Source: Amphibalanus amphitrite
Lineage: Eukaryota; Arthropoda; Thecostraca; Balanomorpha; Balanidae
Direction: 5' to 3'
NCBI RefSeq assembly: GCF_019059575.1
Contig: NW_024881994.1
Span: 310,001-374,000 of the forward strand
DNA: 64,000 nt
The notes beneath the pieces were generated by a model. The model searched no databases. It saw only the letters and a list, made by a program, of their open reading frames with translations, and had not been told where the DNA came from. How positions within the stretch are numbered: position 1 is the first letter of the stretch; the number at the start of each line of letters is the position of its first letter. The position numbers and the translations under genes are program-made. This document shows, in pieces, positions 63,265-64,000 of this stretch.

Positions 63265-64000
63265 CCCTCGCCCGCACATGCCATTTTCCCATCCTAGAAC
63301 GCACATGGGGGGGGGGGTGGTTGCCACCCCCCCCGCGCCATTTCGTTCCTGTTGGAGATAGAGCTTAGCGGTAAAGACCAAAAAGATTCTTTGGGAAGAG
63401 ACGAATCCAATGATACCCAGTTTTACCTTCTCAGGTCAGTCATTGACCTTCCAGGTCAGGTCAAACTAAAAAATGTTGCTGTTTTGGGTCACCGTTGGAT
63501 ATCAAGTGCGCTGCTTAGCATATACCGATGACGATGCCGTTTTCTGGTGCCAAGCCAGCTAGAACCTCTTTGTCACACTACCCGACCAGAAATTTGCTGT
63601 TGAGGTCATTTCAGGTCAAGCTAGGTCAAGGTCAATTATATGTGTTTGTATGTCTGTGTGTGTCTGTGTGTATACTGATGTGTGCAACGATTGTTTATGT
63701 GTCCATATTACATGAAATCATGATCTGAGATGCTTTTACCAAAAATGCAGTCAAAAAACTTCGCAAAAAGTAAATTCAGCTTGCCTAAAACGCAATTATC
63801 TTAGATGACCTAGGTTGACCTTGACCCTGACCTTGACACCTGTACATCGTCGAACAACATGTTCCATGATAGGTGGGAGGTAAGACTGGCAAAAAAGGCC
63901 GAAATCAAGGTGTCAAAAGCTCACAAGGCCCATAGCAAACGCAAGATGTTGAGAATTGGCCATTTGGGTCATGACATGACCTGAAAAACAAGGTCATATC
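63265..64000. mobile_element. TTAA-type element (family I), left part
   Basis: TTAA at 63261-63264, then CCCTCGCCCGCACATG. It is nearly identical to 18768-20600 without the nested insert and to the complement of 51700-52607. The right end is beyond the window. Confidence 0.9.

Overview
The window is animal nuclear DNA. It holds two multi-exon genes with canonical GT-AG introns and GC-rich coding exons, many families of DNA transposons, and a non-LTR retrotransposon. The gene content and the mariner, hAT-like and piggyBac-like repeats suggest an arthropod, perhaps a crustacean such as a barnacle. The species assignment is a guess that the sequence cannot settle. There are no bacterial-type operons, CRISPR arrays or phage genes, and I saw no confident RNA gene.

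Layout. 1-2645: repeat copies. 2646-9399: a plus-strand DCAF10 gene (substrate receptor of a CUL4-DDB1 ubiquitin ligase) in seven coding exons with consistent phases, followed by a poly(A) signal. 9400-12092: intergenic, with a 403-bp palindromic MITE. 12093-27818: a minus-strand copine gene in seven coding exons, convergent with DCAF10. One of its introns holds an intact Tc1/mariner-type transposon with a DD41D spacing; another holds a transposon inserted inside a transposon. 27819-46435: almost wholly repeats: TTAA-flanked elements, a 3-kb hAT-like element carrying a 21-bp minisatellite, a 167-bp MITE with 8-bp target duplications, a 5'-truncated LINE with an open 618-codon reverse-transcriptase frame, a 135-bp satellite, and two tandem 2.4-kb units rich in CACGTG. 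46436-48048: a possible two-exon minus-strand gene of unknown function. 48049-64000: more TTAA-flanked elements, several nested or back to back.

The most distinctive feature is a superfamily of non-autonomous elements, about 0.7-1.2 kb long, flanked by TTAA (once CTAG). Their ends begin CCC and contain a G-run/C-run fold-back. Their interiors are packed with AGGTCA half-sites and many TGACGTCA palindromes. Three comparisons inside the window (two filled/empty sites and one element nested in another) show past transposition directly. No transposase for them is encoded here. DCAF10 and copine show no functional link to each other; they are simply convergent neighbours.
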